Positions 11,050-22,507 of a stretch of 64,000 nt of DNA are shown here, piece by piece. Made by a program: the position numbers and the translations under genes. Position 1 is the first letter of the stretch; each line of letters begins with the position of its first letter. Below the pieces are notes generated by a model. The model had not been told where the DNA came from, did not search any database, and saw only the letters and a program-made list of their open reading frames with translations. The stretch comes from Strongylocentrotus droebachiensis (taxonomy: Eukaryota; Echinodermata; Echinoidea; Camarodonta; Strongylocentrotidae), in NCBI GenBank assembly GCA_035222895.1, contig JAVYIG010006801.1, positions 7,501-71,500 of the forward strand, given 5' to 3'.

Positions 11050-11745
11050 AAGGCCCGGTCACACAGGGAGGACGCATGGGGAACGCACGGCCAGCGCATG
11101 GAAAATTTGCAATTTTGGCAAGTGCGTTGTCGTTCGCTAGGCGTGCGTCATCACTCGTTACTCGTTCGTCGAGCGCGCTGGACCCACGCTATGCATTCGT
11201 CGTCATACGCTGTGTGCGTCGGGATTTTTTGAGCATGCTCAAAAACGTGCGCCGAGCTCGACGCATGAATGTACACGCCAAAGGCACGCCAGACATGCGT
11301 GGAGCGCGCTAGACCAGCGCCAGACATGCGCGGAGCACACGCCCTTTATACGCACAGCGCGCTAGCTACACGCTGTGCATTTTGTGTCAGCTCAGTAGCT
11401 TTTCCAAAATTATGACAAAAGTTAGGCACACGGCCTTTTCCGATTTCCAATGCGCTGGCCGTGCGTCGTAGAACGCGGTGCATGCGTGGACCATTCGTCC
11501 AGCGCGCTAGCAACACGCTGTGCATTCGTGGAAGTTGTTATCATGTGCGCTCTGTGTGCGCCCTGTGTGCGCCCTGTGTGCGCCCTGTATGCGTCCAGCG
11601 CGCTAGCAACACGCTATGCATTTGGTGTCAGCTAGCTGTATCTTCGACAAAAGTTGGGCGCACGACAACGCACTGGCCAAAATAGGAATTTTCCAATGCG
11701 CTGGCCGTGCGTTCCCCATGCGTCCCCTCTGTGTGACCGGGCCTT
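11050..11745. mobile_element. Long-inverted-repeat MITE (AAGGCCCGGTCACAC), copy A
   Basis: The ends AAGGCCCGGTCACACAGG and their reverse complement are flanked by TA (11048-11049 and 11746-11747). The inverted repeat extends inward for about 80 bp (GACGCATG, GAACGCACGGCC, GCGCATGGAAA). The interior consists of many variants of GCGCGCTAGCAACACGCT-like words in both orientations. A second copy is at 44923-45608. Open frames inside are by-products of this GC-rich word structure. Confidence 0.75.
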
Positions 11746-11924
11746 TACTTAAGCAGGGCTCCTACTTAGCCGAGTTGTATTAGCGAGTTGTGGTTAGGCA
11801 CTCGCAATAATTCGCGAAAGCTCTTCTTGTAACTCGGGATAATTCACGCCAACTTGGTATGGCTCGGCGTAACTAATTACAACATTCCACGACTCCCCTT
11901 GAAGTCTTGAGCAGTTGATTCGTA

Positions 11925-12094
11925 AACTCGAGGTGAAATCATTTACACTCGTAATATACTCGCATTACTCGTAACAAGCTCGCGCTACACTCTTCATAAG
12001 GTGGAGAGTTGCTACGAGTTATGAAGAGTGCAGCGCGAGCTTTTTACGAGTAATGCGAGTATATTACGAGTGTTAAGCAAGTTCACCTCGAGTT
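11925..12094. repeat. 170-bp palindrome with ACTCG words
   Basis: Arms from AACTCGAGGTGAA to TTCACCTCGAGTT fold over a centre near 12008. Within them the words ACTCGTAA and TTACGAGT recur. The sequence from about 11756 continues with more CTCG/GAGTTG words, so this is probably the end of a larger fold-back MITE. It occupies the place where a tandem EGF exon would be expected. Confidence 0.7.
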
Positions 12095-12097
12095 ACA

Positions 12098-12910
12098 AGT
12101 TGAGATCCAAAGACAATGATTTGGATAAAAGTGACGACAAGGTAATTTATATTGTGACAAATTTATCTTTACTTTAATAGCGGATAACAGGAAAATCAGG
12201 TTAAAGCTGGTGTTTTAAATTAAATCAATGACAGTTCAGAAAAGAATTACATAATTTATAAAACTCTTATTCAATAAATAAAATGAGGCAAATGAACTAA
12301 ATATCTCTTTTAATTTCAGTTATAAGACTTTGTTGGCTAAAAAAAAAGTCAGTAAAGCAAGTAATTTTTCATTTAGGGTTAAATTAAAGTGAAAGTAGAC
12401 GCAGAAATCGTTTTAATCATTGAGTTTCAAGAAATTTTATAGCCAAAATTTGAATCGCCATGATTAGGATGAAATATGCCCCTCTTATCGTCACGGTACC
12501 CTAAAACAAAAACGTTCATTATTATTATTATGATTATTTATTCGGCAAAACAAAGTGTATAGGGATCGTTGTGGGAAACACACTATAAACTCTGCTCTTT
12601 TTTTTTTTTTACCATGCACTCCCATTTTTCCAAGTTTCTACTCGAAATCAAGAGGATTATACATTCTTTCAATACTGCATCAAAATGTGTACAAACAAAT
12701 CCCATTATTCATATGTACTTTTTCTTCTGTTGCGTCTAAATTAAGAAAACCTCAAAGATTGTATTCTCCATTTACTAAATGTTTCCTTCTTTTTATTTCT
12801 TTGTTTCCTCTTTATTTCTACTATTTCGCTGAGCAAAGATCAATTACTCTAGTTAAAATAAAGTGTATTTTGTATGTAGGTATGTGATCTGATTTGACTT
12901 CATAGCTGAC
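12098..12910 (-). other. Intron unit that has lost its EGF exon
   Basis: This stretch aligns with the introns upstream of the three EGF exons that follow: GACAATGATTTGGATAAAAG near 12111, TTGAATCGCCATGAT near 12450, AAACCTCAAAGATTGT near 12746. In the other units an EGF exon lies immediately on the low-coordinate side, but here the palindrome is found instead. Confidence 0.65.
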
Positions 12911-13024
12911 CTGTTTCACACGTAGTCCCAGTATAGCCCGCAACACAGAAACAAGTAAAGGCGTTCACTCCATCAGCACAAGTTATTCCATTTATACAGG
13001 GATCGGGAGAACAATCGTCGATAT
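12911..13024 (-). CDS. EGF-like (calcium-binding) exon
   Basis: A 114-bp exon, phase 1 in and out, with a TTTGCACAG acceptor and an AAACAG/GTCAGC donor. It encodes 38 residues starting DIDDCSPDPC and ending YTGTTCET, with six cysteines. DIDD together with CxDxxxxFxC is the calcium-binding EGF pattern. Its intron-exon unit is tandemly repeated at 13715 and 14579. It is the EGF exon nearest the transmembrane exon, so it probably encodes the membrane-proximal repeat. Confidence 0.82.
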
Positions 13025-13714
13025 CTGTGCAAATTTAGGTCCAAGGACAATGGGTGGGATAAAAGTGACGAAAGATTATTTCTATTTTGACAGATTTTTC
13101 TTTATTTCGGCGAATAACATGAAAATCAAGTCAAAACTGGTATTTTTAATGATAGTTGAAGAATTAATTATTTCAATTTGTATATCTCTAAATGAATAAA
13201 TAAAATAAATGAACTTAATATCTTTCCTATTTGTTCTATTCTTTTCTAAAATAGTTGCCTTAGAAACAAATTTATTTCAGAAATATGCCATTTATCTTCA
13301 AACCTTCACACCCTCCCCCTCCCGAACAAAAAGGTAAGTAAAGCAAATTATCTTTGCATTTAGGGGTGAAATAAATCTGAGATTTTACGCAGAAATATCC
13401 TATACATGGTCTGAGTTTTGAGCCGTCTTAGCGCCAAAAGTTGAATCGCATTGATCAGAAATTATGCCTCTCTTCTCGTACCCTTATCAAAATGTGTGAC
13501 ACATTCCCATCATTTATCTGTACTATTTCTTTTGGTGCGTCTAAATTAAGAAAACCTCAAAGATTGTCTTCTCCAATAACTAAATGTTTCTTTCTTTTTA
13601 TATCTTTGTTCCTTCTTTATCCCTACCTTTTTGCTGAGCAAGGATCAATTGCACTAGATAAAAAAGTGAATGTTTGTATGTAGGTATGTGATCGGATTTA
13701 AGTTCATAGCTTAC

Positions 13715-13828
13715 CTGTTTCACACGTTCTCCCAGTATAGCCCACAACACATGCACAAGTAAAGGCGTTAACTGCATCAGCACAAGTTATTGCATTTATA
13801 CAGGGATCGGGAGAACAATCGTCGATAT
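13715..13828 (-). CDS. EGF-like (calcium-binding) exon
   Basis: A 114-bp phase 1-1 exon with a GAAACAG/GTAAGC donor and six cysteines (DIDDCSPDPC to YTGRTCET). It is a tandem duplicate of the exons at 12911 and 14579. Compared with them, two glycines near the third cysteine are alanines (CINAITCADAVN), the kind of drift expected after duplication. Confidence 0.82.
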
Positions 13829-14578
13829 CTGTGCACGTTGAGTTTTAAAGACAATGATTTGGATAAAAGTGACGAAAAGATAATTTCTATTTTGACGAAT
13901 TTATTTTTATTTAGCGGATAACATGAACAAAATCAAGTCAAAATTGTTTTTTTTTTTAAATTAAATCAATGACAATGGAGGAAAGAAGAACTTCTTTTGT
14001 ACAACTATCATTCAAACGAAGCAAATAAAGAAGAACAAATCTGATAATGTAAGATAGAAAATCTTTTTTGCCGGAAAAAAAACTTCAGTAAAGCAAGTAA
14101 TCTTAAATTTAGGGGTTAAATAAATGTGAAAGTGGAAACATCCTAAACATGGTCTGAATTTTGAGCCGTCTTAGCGCCAAAAGTTGAATCGCCATGATCA
14201 GGATGACAAATGCCCCTCTTATCGTACCCTAAAACAAAAACTTCATTAAATAGGGATCACAATATCAACTCTGCTATTTAAATAACCATGCAATCCAATT
14301 TTCCAACTGTCGACTCAAAACTAAGAGGATTGTAGTTTCTCTCATTACTGCATCAAAATTTGAAACGACCTCCTGTCATTTGTTTGTACTTCCGCTTCTG
14401 TAATGTATGAAGTAAGAAAAAGTTCCAAAATTGTCTTCTTCAATGATTAAAATAATCTTTATTTTTGTGTTCCCTTTTTCCTCTCTATCTTGATTTTTTA
14501 CTGAGCAAGGATAAATTACATTAAAAAAAATGTATGTAGGAATGTAGGTATGCAATCTGCTTTGACTTTATAGCTTAC

Positions 14579-14692
14579 CTGTTTCACACGTACTGCCAGT
14601 ATAGCCAGCAACACAGGCACAAGTAAAGGCGTTAACTCCATCACCACAAGTTATTCCATTTAAACAAGGATTAGGAAAACATTCGTCGATAT
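14579..14692 (-). CDS. EGF-like (calcium-binding) exon
   Basis: A 114-bp phase 1-1 exon encoding [10 protein letters not shown] to YTGSTCET with six cysteines and the calcium-binding pattern. The acceptor is TTGCATAG and the donor CAG/GTAAGC. It is the most upstream of the three-unit tandem array; its own intron unit is cut at about 14810 by repeat insertions, beyond which the 20-kb transposon nest starts. Confidence 0.82.
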
Positions 14693-14809
14693 CTATGCAA
14701 ATTGAGATTCAAAGACAAGGAGTGGGATGAAAGTGACGAAAAAGTAATTTCTATTGTGACAGATTAAGCTTTATTTAGTGGATGACAGGAAAATCAGGTT
14801 GCAGGCCAA

Positions 14810-15159
14810 GTCCACTCCAAAATAACTTACTTTCAATAGAAGCAGAAAAATCAAACAAACCAAAAAAAAAAAATTAGAGCAAAATCAGATAACTAATAAC
14901 AAAGTTATGAATTTTTAATGACATGAACAACTTTGAAAATCACAAGACATATTGGCATCTCACTCATGAGTCTGTGACGTCATGTCCTCACTATCCACTA
15001 ATTATTTTCTTTATATTGATGAGCATCCAAGTTAGATTGATAGTAATATTTTGTGTGTGGATGCACTAATATTGAGTAATTTCTTCACAGTGATATCATG
15101 AAAAATGAGAATTTTGATAAACTATTTACATTAAAATCAATAAATATAAATATACCGGT
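14810..15159 (-). other. Unassigned repeat-like sequence
   Basis: From AGGCCAAGTCCACTCC onward the EGF intron unit similarity stops. The block has no coding signal and joins the inverted-repeat family copy at about 15160. It is probably another insertion, but no ends are visible. Confidence 0.4.
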
Positions 15160-15210
15160 GCATTCCAAAGAGCTATAATGGATTTTTGTATAGGCATGTT
15201 TTTGCCCATA

Positions 15211-15807
15211 ATCGTCGGTGGGGTGACAAAACCTCGTATCTCAAAAATCATGAATTTTCAGGAGAGCGAAAAAACTTTCCTGTCTCAACAAATTTAGTGC
15301 TGTGACACCGTCCTTTCTTTTTAAAACTGGAATATTTATACAAGTTTTAATGTCATTGTTGAAATACAGTAAAATAATTGTTTTTATATTTGAAAGTGAG
15401 TTACGAGGTTTTTGCTTTTATCTACATTGAGATACGAGTTTTTAGTTGTTATTCAAATTGAGATACGAGTTCTTACTTTCAACTCTGAATGAGTTACAAG
15501 GTTTTGGTTGAATAAGTTACGAGGATTTGAATACACTAACTTCGGTACTGTTAGGCCGTGTGTGAGTTACGAGGAAAAGGAATTACGTATCTTATGTTAC
15601 GAGGTTTTGTCAGTGAAACTTCAAAGGGGGTTAAAGTTACGAGGTTTAGTTTAAGGGCGTTTGTGTGGATTTGTGAAAAACCGAGACAGGAGGCGTTCCA
15701 TGGATTTATCAGGTGGTGTCGTAGGCCATTAGCTACAAAATTATGGAAATAAATCAAAATCTCAAAAAATTGAGATACGAGGTTTTGTCACCCCCGGCCA
15801 CCGACGA
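15211..15807. mobile_element. Inverted-repeat element built around a TTACGAG motif
   Basis: The ends ATCGTCGGTGG...GTGACAAAACCTCGTATC and their reverse complement (ending CCGACGA at 15807) are about 38 bp long with a small internal gap. It splits a GCCCATATATGC sequence that is continuous in the sister copy at 4029-5201, so it is an insertion with a TA-type duplication. The inverted ends include the same ACCTCGTATCTCA word that recurs, as TGAGATACGAGGT, throughout the interior. No protein is recognisable. Confidence 0.7.
15396..15610 (+). repeat. Degenerate 31-bp repeat with GAGTTACGAGGTTTT core
   Basis: Cores begin at 15398, 15429, 15460 and 15491, exactly 31 bp apart. Further cores lie at 15513, 15563, 15594 and 15633, and one in each terminal repeat. 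The core (GAGTTACGAGG or GAGATACGAG) is conserved while the rest of each unit varies, suggesting selection or recurrent copying of the core. Confidence 0.75.
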
Positions 15808-16149
15808 TATGCTATGTATTACGAGAGCTCGCGCGCACGGACATTTTTGTTAAATGGACGCTCATTCCGTTATTAATAGTCATAAAGAGATAAACATGGT
15901 ATCAATTTGTTTGTACAAATATGTGAAATATCAGGAAAGAAAAACAAATTGCGATTCTATGTTGTGTAATGGTGTTACGTGCGAAAACGCGCGCGCATGC
16001 GCGTGTGCGCGATTTTTTATAAAATGCTTAAAATGGCCTAAAACGCATGCAAACTGATTTTGAGACGATTTTGAGCATTTTAAAATGTTGACCGGAAATT
16101 GACCGGACGGATATTGACCTTGATCGTGATAATATGAATGAGAAATTAC

Positions 16150-17152
16150 TTTTGGTAAATCATTCCAAAGCTTAGGACCGGTAAAACGGATATTATTTTG
16201 AATTTTTTTTTTATAGTGTTTGGGAATATAGATTTGTTCAGATGCTGCACCATGGGTGAGAAACTGACATGATACGTATAACATTACTTTTGCAGTGCAC
16301 AAAGCTTTTTTAAAACTCGTTCGATATGTGTTTGCCCATATAACATTACAATAGGATACGGATAGGAGAATCAAAGAACAGTATAAAGCGCCTAATATCT
16401 TTTTCGGTAAAAATACCTGGTGTTTTTTTAGCTATTTTGTTTTCAAGTGCATTAATATGATTTGTCCATGTTAATTTACTGTCTATGAAAACATCAGGAA
16501 ACTTAGTGGAATCCACTTTGGGAAGAATATTACTATTCAATGTGATTTGCACAGAGTTAAAGTCAGGTGGCTGTGGAGAGTTGTAAAATATCATGTAATT
16601 ACATTTCTTGAAGTAGATTGTTCATTTATTGGCAGCAAACCAAATGCAAACATTTATTAATTCGGTGTTTACAGTTTTACATAGTATATCGATATTTTTG
16701 TTGGTATATAATAAGTTTGTATCATCAGCGTAAAGAATAAAAGAAAGTAGGTTGGATGATCGGTTAATTTCATTTACAAACAGTATGAGAAGTAAGGGGC
16801 CTAACAATGACCCCTGGGGACCCCGCAAGTAATTTCTTTTTTAAGTCAGACAGCTTAGAATTATAAATAGGGTTATTGACGACGATTACTAAGGTAGCTA
16901 GAGAAAATATCATGAGCAATCCCACGATTGCCGTAGTAGTTAAGTTTAGATAATAAAACATTATGGTCGATTGTATCAAAGGCCTTTGACAGATCAATAA
17001 ATATATCGAAAGCGAGTGAATTATCTTCGAATGCATCAATTATTTTGTTGGTTAGTGCCAAAAGTGAGAGTTGAGTTGAGTGGTCTTTCCGGAAGCCAAA
17101 TTGATTTACAAAAAGACAATTTTGTTTTTTTCTAGGAAACTATAGGTTCTGT
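16150..17152 (-). pseudogene. Old LINE: reverse transcriptase catalytic part and C-terminus
   Basis: Minus-strand segments carry FIDLSKAFDTIDHN (about 16960-17000), a PQGSLLGPLL box, LYADDTNLL (about 16715) and, near 16170, FTGPKLWNDLP, the usual end of such proteins. Frames change several times. The 5' side is cut by the Tx1-like LINE at 17153 and the 3' end is missing beyond about 16150. Confidence 0.8.
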
Positions 17153-17374
17153 CATAGAGGGCGCTTTCGTTACGTCAAGACGTGATTTGAGCTACCTCTT
17201 GCGATTTCTACTTAAAACCTTGGAATTTCATTAATTGGATATACATACTTCACCTTTGTTTGGAAAATATTCTTCATTTTGACTTTGATATTGGATGTGA
17301 GTAAACTGTTTTCGAAATTATCTTATTAATCGTGACATTTTGAGCTTTGAACTTGTGCCACGTTCGCGGCTACA

Positions 17375-18544
17375 ATGTATGCCAAAAAGGCAACGCCCAA
17401 TTCCGACTCTTTCCTGCCGAAAGGTCCGAAGCCCATCTTCGTGAGATCGGACGACATTCGGAACTCTGGTACCAGGTTCGTGTCGGGAGAGGAAATATTC
17501 ATTGCTCTGACAAAAGTTGTGACTAAAGACAATGTTTGCGGGATCCAGCAGATTCGATCTTTGTGGAGGATTTATTTGTCATCACAAGAAGAGAGAATTC
17601 GTTTGATTAGTGATGGACTGGAATTGAGGGGTGCATCAACTCCAGTGTATGATCTAAACCCCTTTACACAATTGAGGGACGACAATCTTACGAGAGTTTG
17701 TGTGAAAGACGTTCCCCTTTCCGTGGATGATGATCTGATCCGCCTCGAGCTTCAGGCAATGAAACACGAAGTGAGGGGACCGGTTCACAGACAGAAACTT
17801 CGTGTAAACGGCCAACTAACTTCGTGTCTTAACGGGGATAGGGTGTTATATATCGACCCCCCTGCACAAGCCATCCCGAGGAAAATCACCATTGGAAAAA
17901 CATTTTCTGCGCGAGTTTACCACAATGGTCAGCCCACTGCAGACACCATGGCAACCTGTTCCAGATGCTTGGAATCTGGACACCATGCTTCCAGATGTGT
18001 CAACGAGTTGATATGCCGACAGTGCCGAAAACCGGGTCATCTCAAAAGTGGCTGCCCGGCGATCGCTCAAACATCAAACGACACTCCCGAACAACAGCAA
18101 ACCGATGTGCCCTTAGCATCACCAGTGAGGAATGTAGCGTCTACCGTTCCCATGGCTACCATAGACACTACACAAAGTTCCACTTCGCCCAGCGCACAGT
18201 CAACACATAGCAATGCAACAGGTGAGCGTCGGCAGACCACCTTAGCCAACTTCATTCGCAGGATCGCGAGCCCCACTACTGACAACAAAGGCGCGACAGA
18301 CTCAGCATCTGCTGTTGAAGAAATCGCGAACTCAAAAAGCGCCACAGCTGGCAAACAAGCGATGAATGATCGCACGCCGCAGCACAGTCACAGTGACAAA
18401 AGCGACAGCGATAGCGAGTACACCGAATCAGACGTCTCGCCCGAAACGCCTGAAACACCATCACCCTTGCAATCGAAAAAAACCCGGAAAGCTGGAAGAT
18501 CGAAGAAAAGGAAACTAAAAACTTCTCCTACAAAGAAGAAATAA
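17375..18544 (+). CDS. LINE ORF1, CCHC zinc-knuckle RNA-binding protein
   Basis: An intact frame of 389 codons starting 222 bp inside the element. It carries two CCHC knuckles of the CX2CX4HX4C type, at about residues 195-208 (CSRCLESGHHASRC) and 214-227 (CRQCRKPGHLKSGC). The N-terminal half probably forms the RNA-recognition/oligomer part, and the C-terminus is rich in serine/threonine and ends in a lysine-rich tail suited to nucleic-acid binding. In the LINE family this protein coats the element RNA. It remains open while ORF2 is broken. The start at 17375 is the first ATG after the 5' region. Confidence 0.85.
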   Translation: MYAKKATPNSDSFLPKGPKPIFVRSDDIRNSGTRFVSGEEIFIALTKVVTKDNVCGIQQIRSLWRIYLSSQEERIRLISDGLELRGASTPVYDLNPFTQLRDDNLTRVCVKDVPLSVDDDLIRLELQAMKHEVRGPVHRQKLRVNGQLTSCLNGDRVLYIDPPAQAIPRKITIGKTFSARVYHNGQPTADTMATCSRCLESGHHASRCVNELICRQCRKPGHLKSGCPAIAQTSNDTPEQQQTDVPLASPVRNVASTVPMATIDTTQSSTSPSAQSTHSNATGERRQTTLANFIRRIASPTTDNKGATDSASAVEEIANSKSATAGKQAMNDRTPQHSHSDKSDSDSEYTESDVSPETPETPSPLQSKKTRKAGRSKKRKLKTSPTKKK

Positions 18545-18737
18545 TTTTGCTAGCTAGCTGTTTTAATATCGGATATAGAAATTGGACGCTACCTGTATTA
18601 TATTTCATGACTCTGTTCATCGGTTTTACATGGATAGTTATAACAGGACTTTCTAATGAACTAAAAAATAGAAATTCATGTTACTTTATATCAAAATATG
18701 AAAACTCGGACTCTATATACATATTTAATTCAATAGT

Positions 18738-21700
18738 ATGAATCCATTTTTGCATTTCATATCTTTGAACGCTAGAGGTCTTCGTGAAAAGCTAAAAAGG
18801 AACAAAATATTTTTGTGGCTTAAACACCAAAAATGTGATATTGTTTTTTTGCAAGAAACGTTTTGGTCTCACGACCTACAAAGGAATATTTGTAATGAGT
18901 GGACTGGTACATGTTTGTTTAATAACGGAACCAATCATTCGAAGGGTGTTGCAATTTTAATTAACAGAGACCCGAAAATTGATTTAATACGTGCTTTTAA
19001 TAAAAGTGACGGAAGAATTGTAGCTGCTCGTTTGAGCATCAATGGAATATGTTACTTTGTTTTGAATGTTTATGCTCCCACAAAAAAAATGGAAAAAGAG
19101 CCATTTTATCAAATGCTTTTAAATTGGTTGAATACGGTTAAAGAAGATAATGATATTTTGATAGCAGGAGGGGACTGGAATTGTGTTCAAAGTCAGGAAA
19201 TGGATACATGTGGTATCTCTTCTGCTAATGTTCCGAAGTTTTATTTTAAGAAGTTTAAAAAAGATCACAATTTGGTAGATATTTGGAGACATTTATATCC
19301 AGACAAGAGACAATTTACATGGAGGCAGGTGTCTCTCTCTTTATTTTCTAGGTTAGATTATTGGTTAATATCAAAGAAGGTATGCCATTTAGTTCAATCT
19401 TCGGACATCCGTCCGGCTTTAAAGTGTGACCATAATGCTATTTCTTTGAAATTGAAATTTAAAATTGTTAAGAGAGGCAAAGGGTTTTGGAAGATAAATA
19501 ATAATATCTTAGTTGATGCAAAATATCAGACTGGTGTACGTAATTTGATTAAACAAGTTAAATTGGAATACATACAATTGTCACCACAAGACAAATGGGA
19601 AATATGTAAAGTTAAGATAAAAGAATTTACGATGTCATACTGTAAACAAAAAAATATAATGTTAAAAAAGATGCCTTTAATAAACTTAAAAAGGAATATG
19701 ATACCTTGAGTGAACAGTTAGATAGGGATCCAAATGAAGATGTTATTAGTAAGATGAAGGAAGCACAGAAGAACATAGATAAATATTATACACATAAATG
19801 TAAAGGGGCGTTTGTAAGATCGCGGTCAAATTGGATTGAAAAGGGTGAGAAGGCAAGCAAATATTTTTTACAGTTGGAAAAGCGCAATGGGCAGAAAAAA
19901 GAAATAGAAAGTTTATATGTGAATGGAAAAACTATTAAGGATGATGAAAAGGTTTTACAGGAAATTCATAAATATTTAAAAAAGTGTATGTTAAGGAATG
20001 CACGAATGTTCATGTTGATAACTATTTTAAAGATTTAATTATTAGTACTCTGACCGATGAAGAGGCATCGAAGTGTGAAGGGTTGCTAAGTGAAAAGGAA
20101 TGTAAAGACGCATTGCAATGTATGGGGAATAACAAAGCCCCTGGAAGTGATGGTCTTAGTGCTGAGTTCTACAAGGTTTTTTGGTTAGAAATTAAAGATT
20201 TGGTTATTGCAAGCTTAAATGAGGGGTATCACAAACAAAAATTATCTTCTTCTCAAAGGCAGGGTCTTATTACGTTGTTATTTAAGAAGGGGGATAGGGG
20301 TTATTTAGACAATTGGAGACCGATTTCGTTATTAAATAATGATTATAAAATTGCGGCAAGAGTACTGTCTAAAAGACTTCAACGTGTTTTATCAAGTATC
20401 ATTTCAACTGATCAAAGAGGTTTTATGAAGAAAAGATCCGCAGCAGAAAACATACGATTAGTACAAGATGTAATCGACTATTTAAAGAATCCAATAGTTC
20501 GGGAATTATATTCTTTTTGGATTTTAAAAAAGCATTCGACAATGTATCTCATTTTTTCCTATTTCATGTACTACGTAAATTCAATTTTAAAGAATCTTTT
20601 ATATCATGGATAAAGACCTTTTATACTGACGCCATCGGTCGTGTAATGAATAATGGATGGATTTCAGAAAAGTTACTTATTGGAAGAGGAGTTCGCCAGG
20701 GTTGCCCATTATCGGCATTACTTTTTAACATAGTAATGGAAATATTAGCATGCAAAATAAGACAAAATAAAAACATTAAAGGGATTAATATATTCAGTGT
20801 TGATTTAGGTATTGATAGTTTAAAAATTTCCCAATATGCAGATGACACAACATTGTTTGTGGAATCTGTTAATGATATACAATATATTATGAATGAAATC
20901 AACGACTTTGGAGACTATGCAGGTCCGAAAATAAACTGGAATAAGACAGAAGTTATGAAACTGAATACTGTAGATAATTTTGTTCATGATAATGCCATTA
21001 TATATACTGATCAACCTGTAAAATATCTAGGAGTATATGTAGGCGAAAATAAAAAATTGTTACAAGATTTAAACTGGAATGTAAAAATAGATAAAATTCG
21101 AAATGTATTAAATATGTGGAAAATGAGAGATCTTACTTTTTATGGCAGAATAATTGTTTTGAAAATGTTAGCGGCGTCACAAATTGTATATACCGCAACT
21201 GTTGTACCAGTACCAAAACATGTTTCACAGATATTGAACAGACTATTATTTCGTTTTTTATGGAACGCCAAAAAAGATAAAATTAAACGTAATGTAATTA
21301 TAAATGATATTGAAAATGGTGAATTGAATATGATTGATATTGCTAGTAAAATATCTTCACTTCGTTTGGCATGGATATCTCGTTTTTTTAATGATAATGG
21401 CTCTTATTGGAAAAATATCTTTAAATACTGGTCCGACAAAATAGGGGTTTGCCACTATGTTTACATTTCAATTGTAACATAAAGGATATGAATTAACTAT
21501 GCTCTAAACATAGTTTGCCAGAATTCTATGTAGATCTTTTTTGTACTTGGTCAGAACTAAAATTCATTGATATGTTTAAAGTAAGAAATATTCCAAATGA
21601 AATTATTTGGAAAAATAGTAACATTACCTTTCAGAACAAAATACTGTTTTATCGAGAATGGCAAGAGGCCGGTTTATTGAAAATTCATAATTTGATTACA

Positions 21701-22507
21701 AATGGTATTTGGAACGATTCTACAATACTAAATACAAAAGTGAAAGCCCAACAGCTCTTATTTGATTTTAAATATACAAAATTTAAGAAAGCATTTCCAC
21801 AGTGTTGGTTGGATAGATTAAGTTATGAATTTGAACAAGAATGTGATATTTCGAATATGATAGAAATAGAAACAGGGGATAAAGTGAATGTTTTTGTTAT
21901 GAAAGTTAAAGATTACTATCGTTTGTTATTACGTAATAAGTCAAAAGAACCAAATATCATTTACTTTTGGAATTTCTTTTTAGATTTGGATAATGAATTT
22001 GTTTGGAAGGATGTATATTTATTTAAATTTAAGCAAATTCGTAATAATAAAGTTAAACAATTTAATTTCAAGATGATTTATAGGTTAATTGCCTCAAAAG
22101 AAAACTTATATAAATGGCAAATTGTTAATAATAATTTATGCAACTCCTGTGGACAAGTTGACTCAACTTTTCATTTTATGTTATATTGCAAGGATGTGAC
22201 TATGTTTTGGAAAATAATATGTAATTTGATATTTAATCTATTCCAAATAGAAATACAAATAGACCAGAAGATAATAGTTGTAGGAAAGGATATTGGAAAC
22301 CAGAAATATTCACTTTTGAATATTATTTTAAATTATGCGCAATATGCAATTTATAAATGTTACGTTAAAAAGATTGTTAATGGTTCTGTTTACTACCCAC
22401 ATACTTTGTTTTTTGAATTCAAGTCGTTGCTAAGATTATTTTTAAGATATGAATGTGTTAGCAAAGAAAATAATACTAAGCTGGAAGAATTGTTAAACGT
22501 ACTTTAA
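18738..22507 (+). pseudogene. LINE ORF2: endonuclease, reverse transcriptase, C-terminal domain; frameshifted
   Basis: The first segment (18738-19709) has the endonuclease series LNARGLREKL, FLQETFW, NVYAPT, GGDWNCV, FTWRQ, SRLDYW and CDHNAI. RSNWIEKGEKASKYF follows in another frame (19706-20038), NNKAPGSDGLSAEFYK and NWRPISLLNNDYK in a third (19984-20613), and FDFKKAFDNV, RGVRQGCPLS and QYADDTTLF in the original frame (20517-21482). The C-terminal part, with a CNSCGQVDSTFHFMLYC cysteine-histidine motif, occupies 21515-22507. Four frame changes show the copy is dead, though each motif is well preserved. It lies 193 bp after ORF1. Confidence 0.88.

Larger units (their letters stand above)
15160..16155 (-). 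mobile_element. Partial copy of the GGTGGGCTG inverted-repeat family
   Basis: On the minus strand this matches about 4290-4750 of the 4029-5201 element: ATTCCAAAGAGCTATAATG, TTTTTGCCCATA, AGCTCGCGCGC, AAAGAGATAAACATGGTA and the alternating GCGCGCATGCGCG run. Both termini are missing. It is split by another element (15211-15807) and abuts the C-terminal region of the old LINE at about 16155. Confidence 0.7.

Noticed and set aside
11013-11685. Overlapping Ala/Arg/Cys-rich reading frames, also at 44806-45611
   Set aside because: They lie wholly inside two copies of one inverted-repeat MITE and arise on both strands from GC-rich words.
15398-15610. CRISPR-like array with regular 31-bp spacing
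   Set aside because: Only the core of about 11 bp is conserved, spacing is irregular after four units, there are no cas genes, and the surroundings are eukaryotic.
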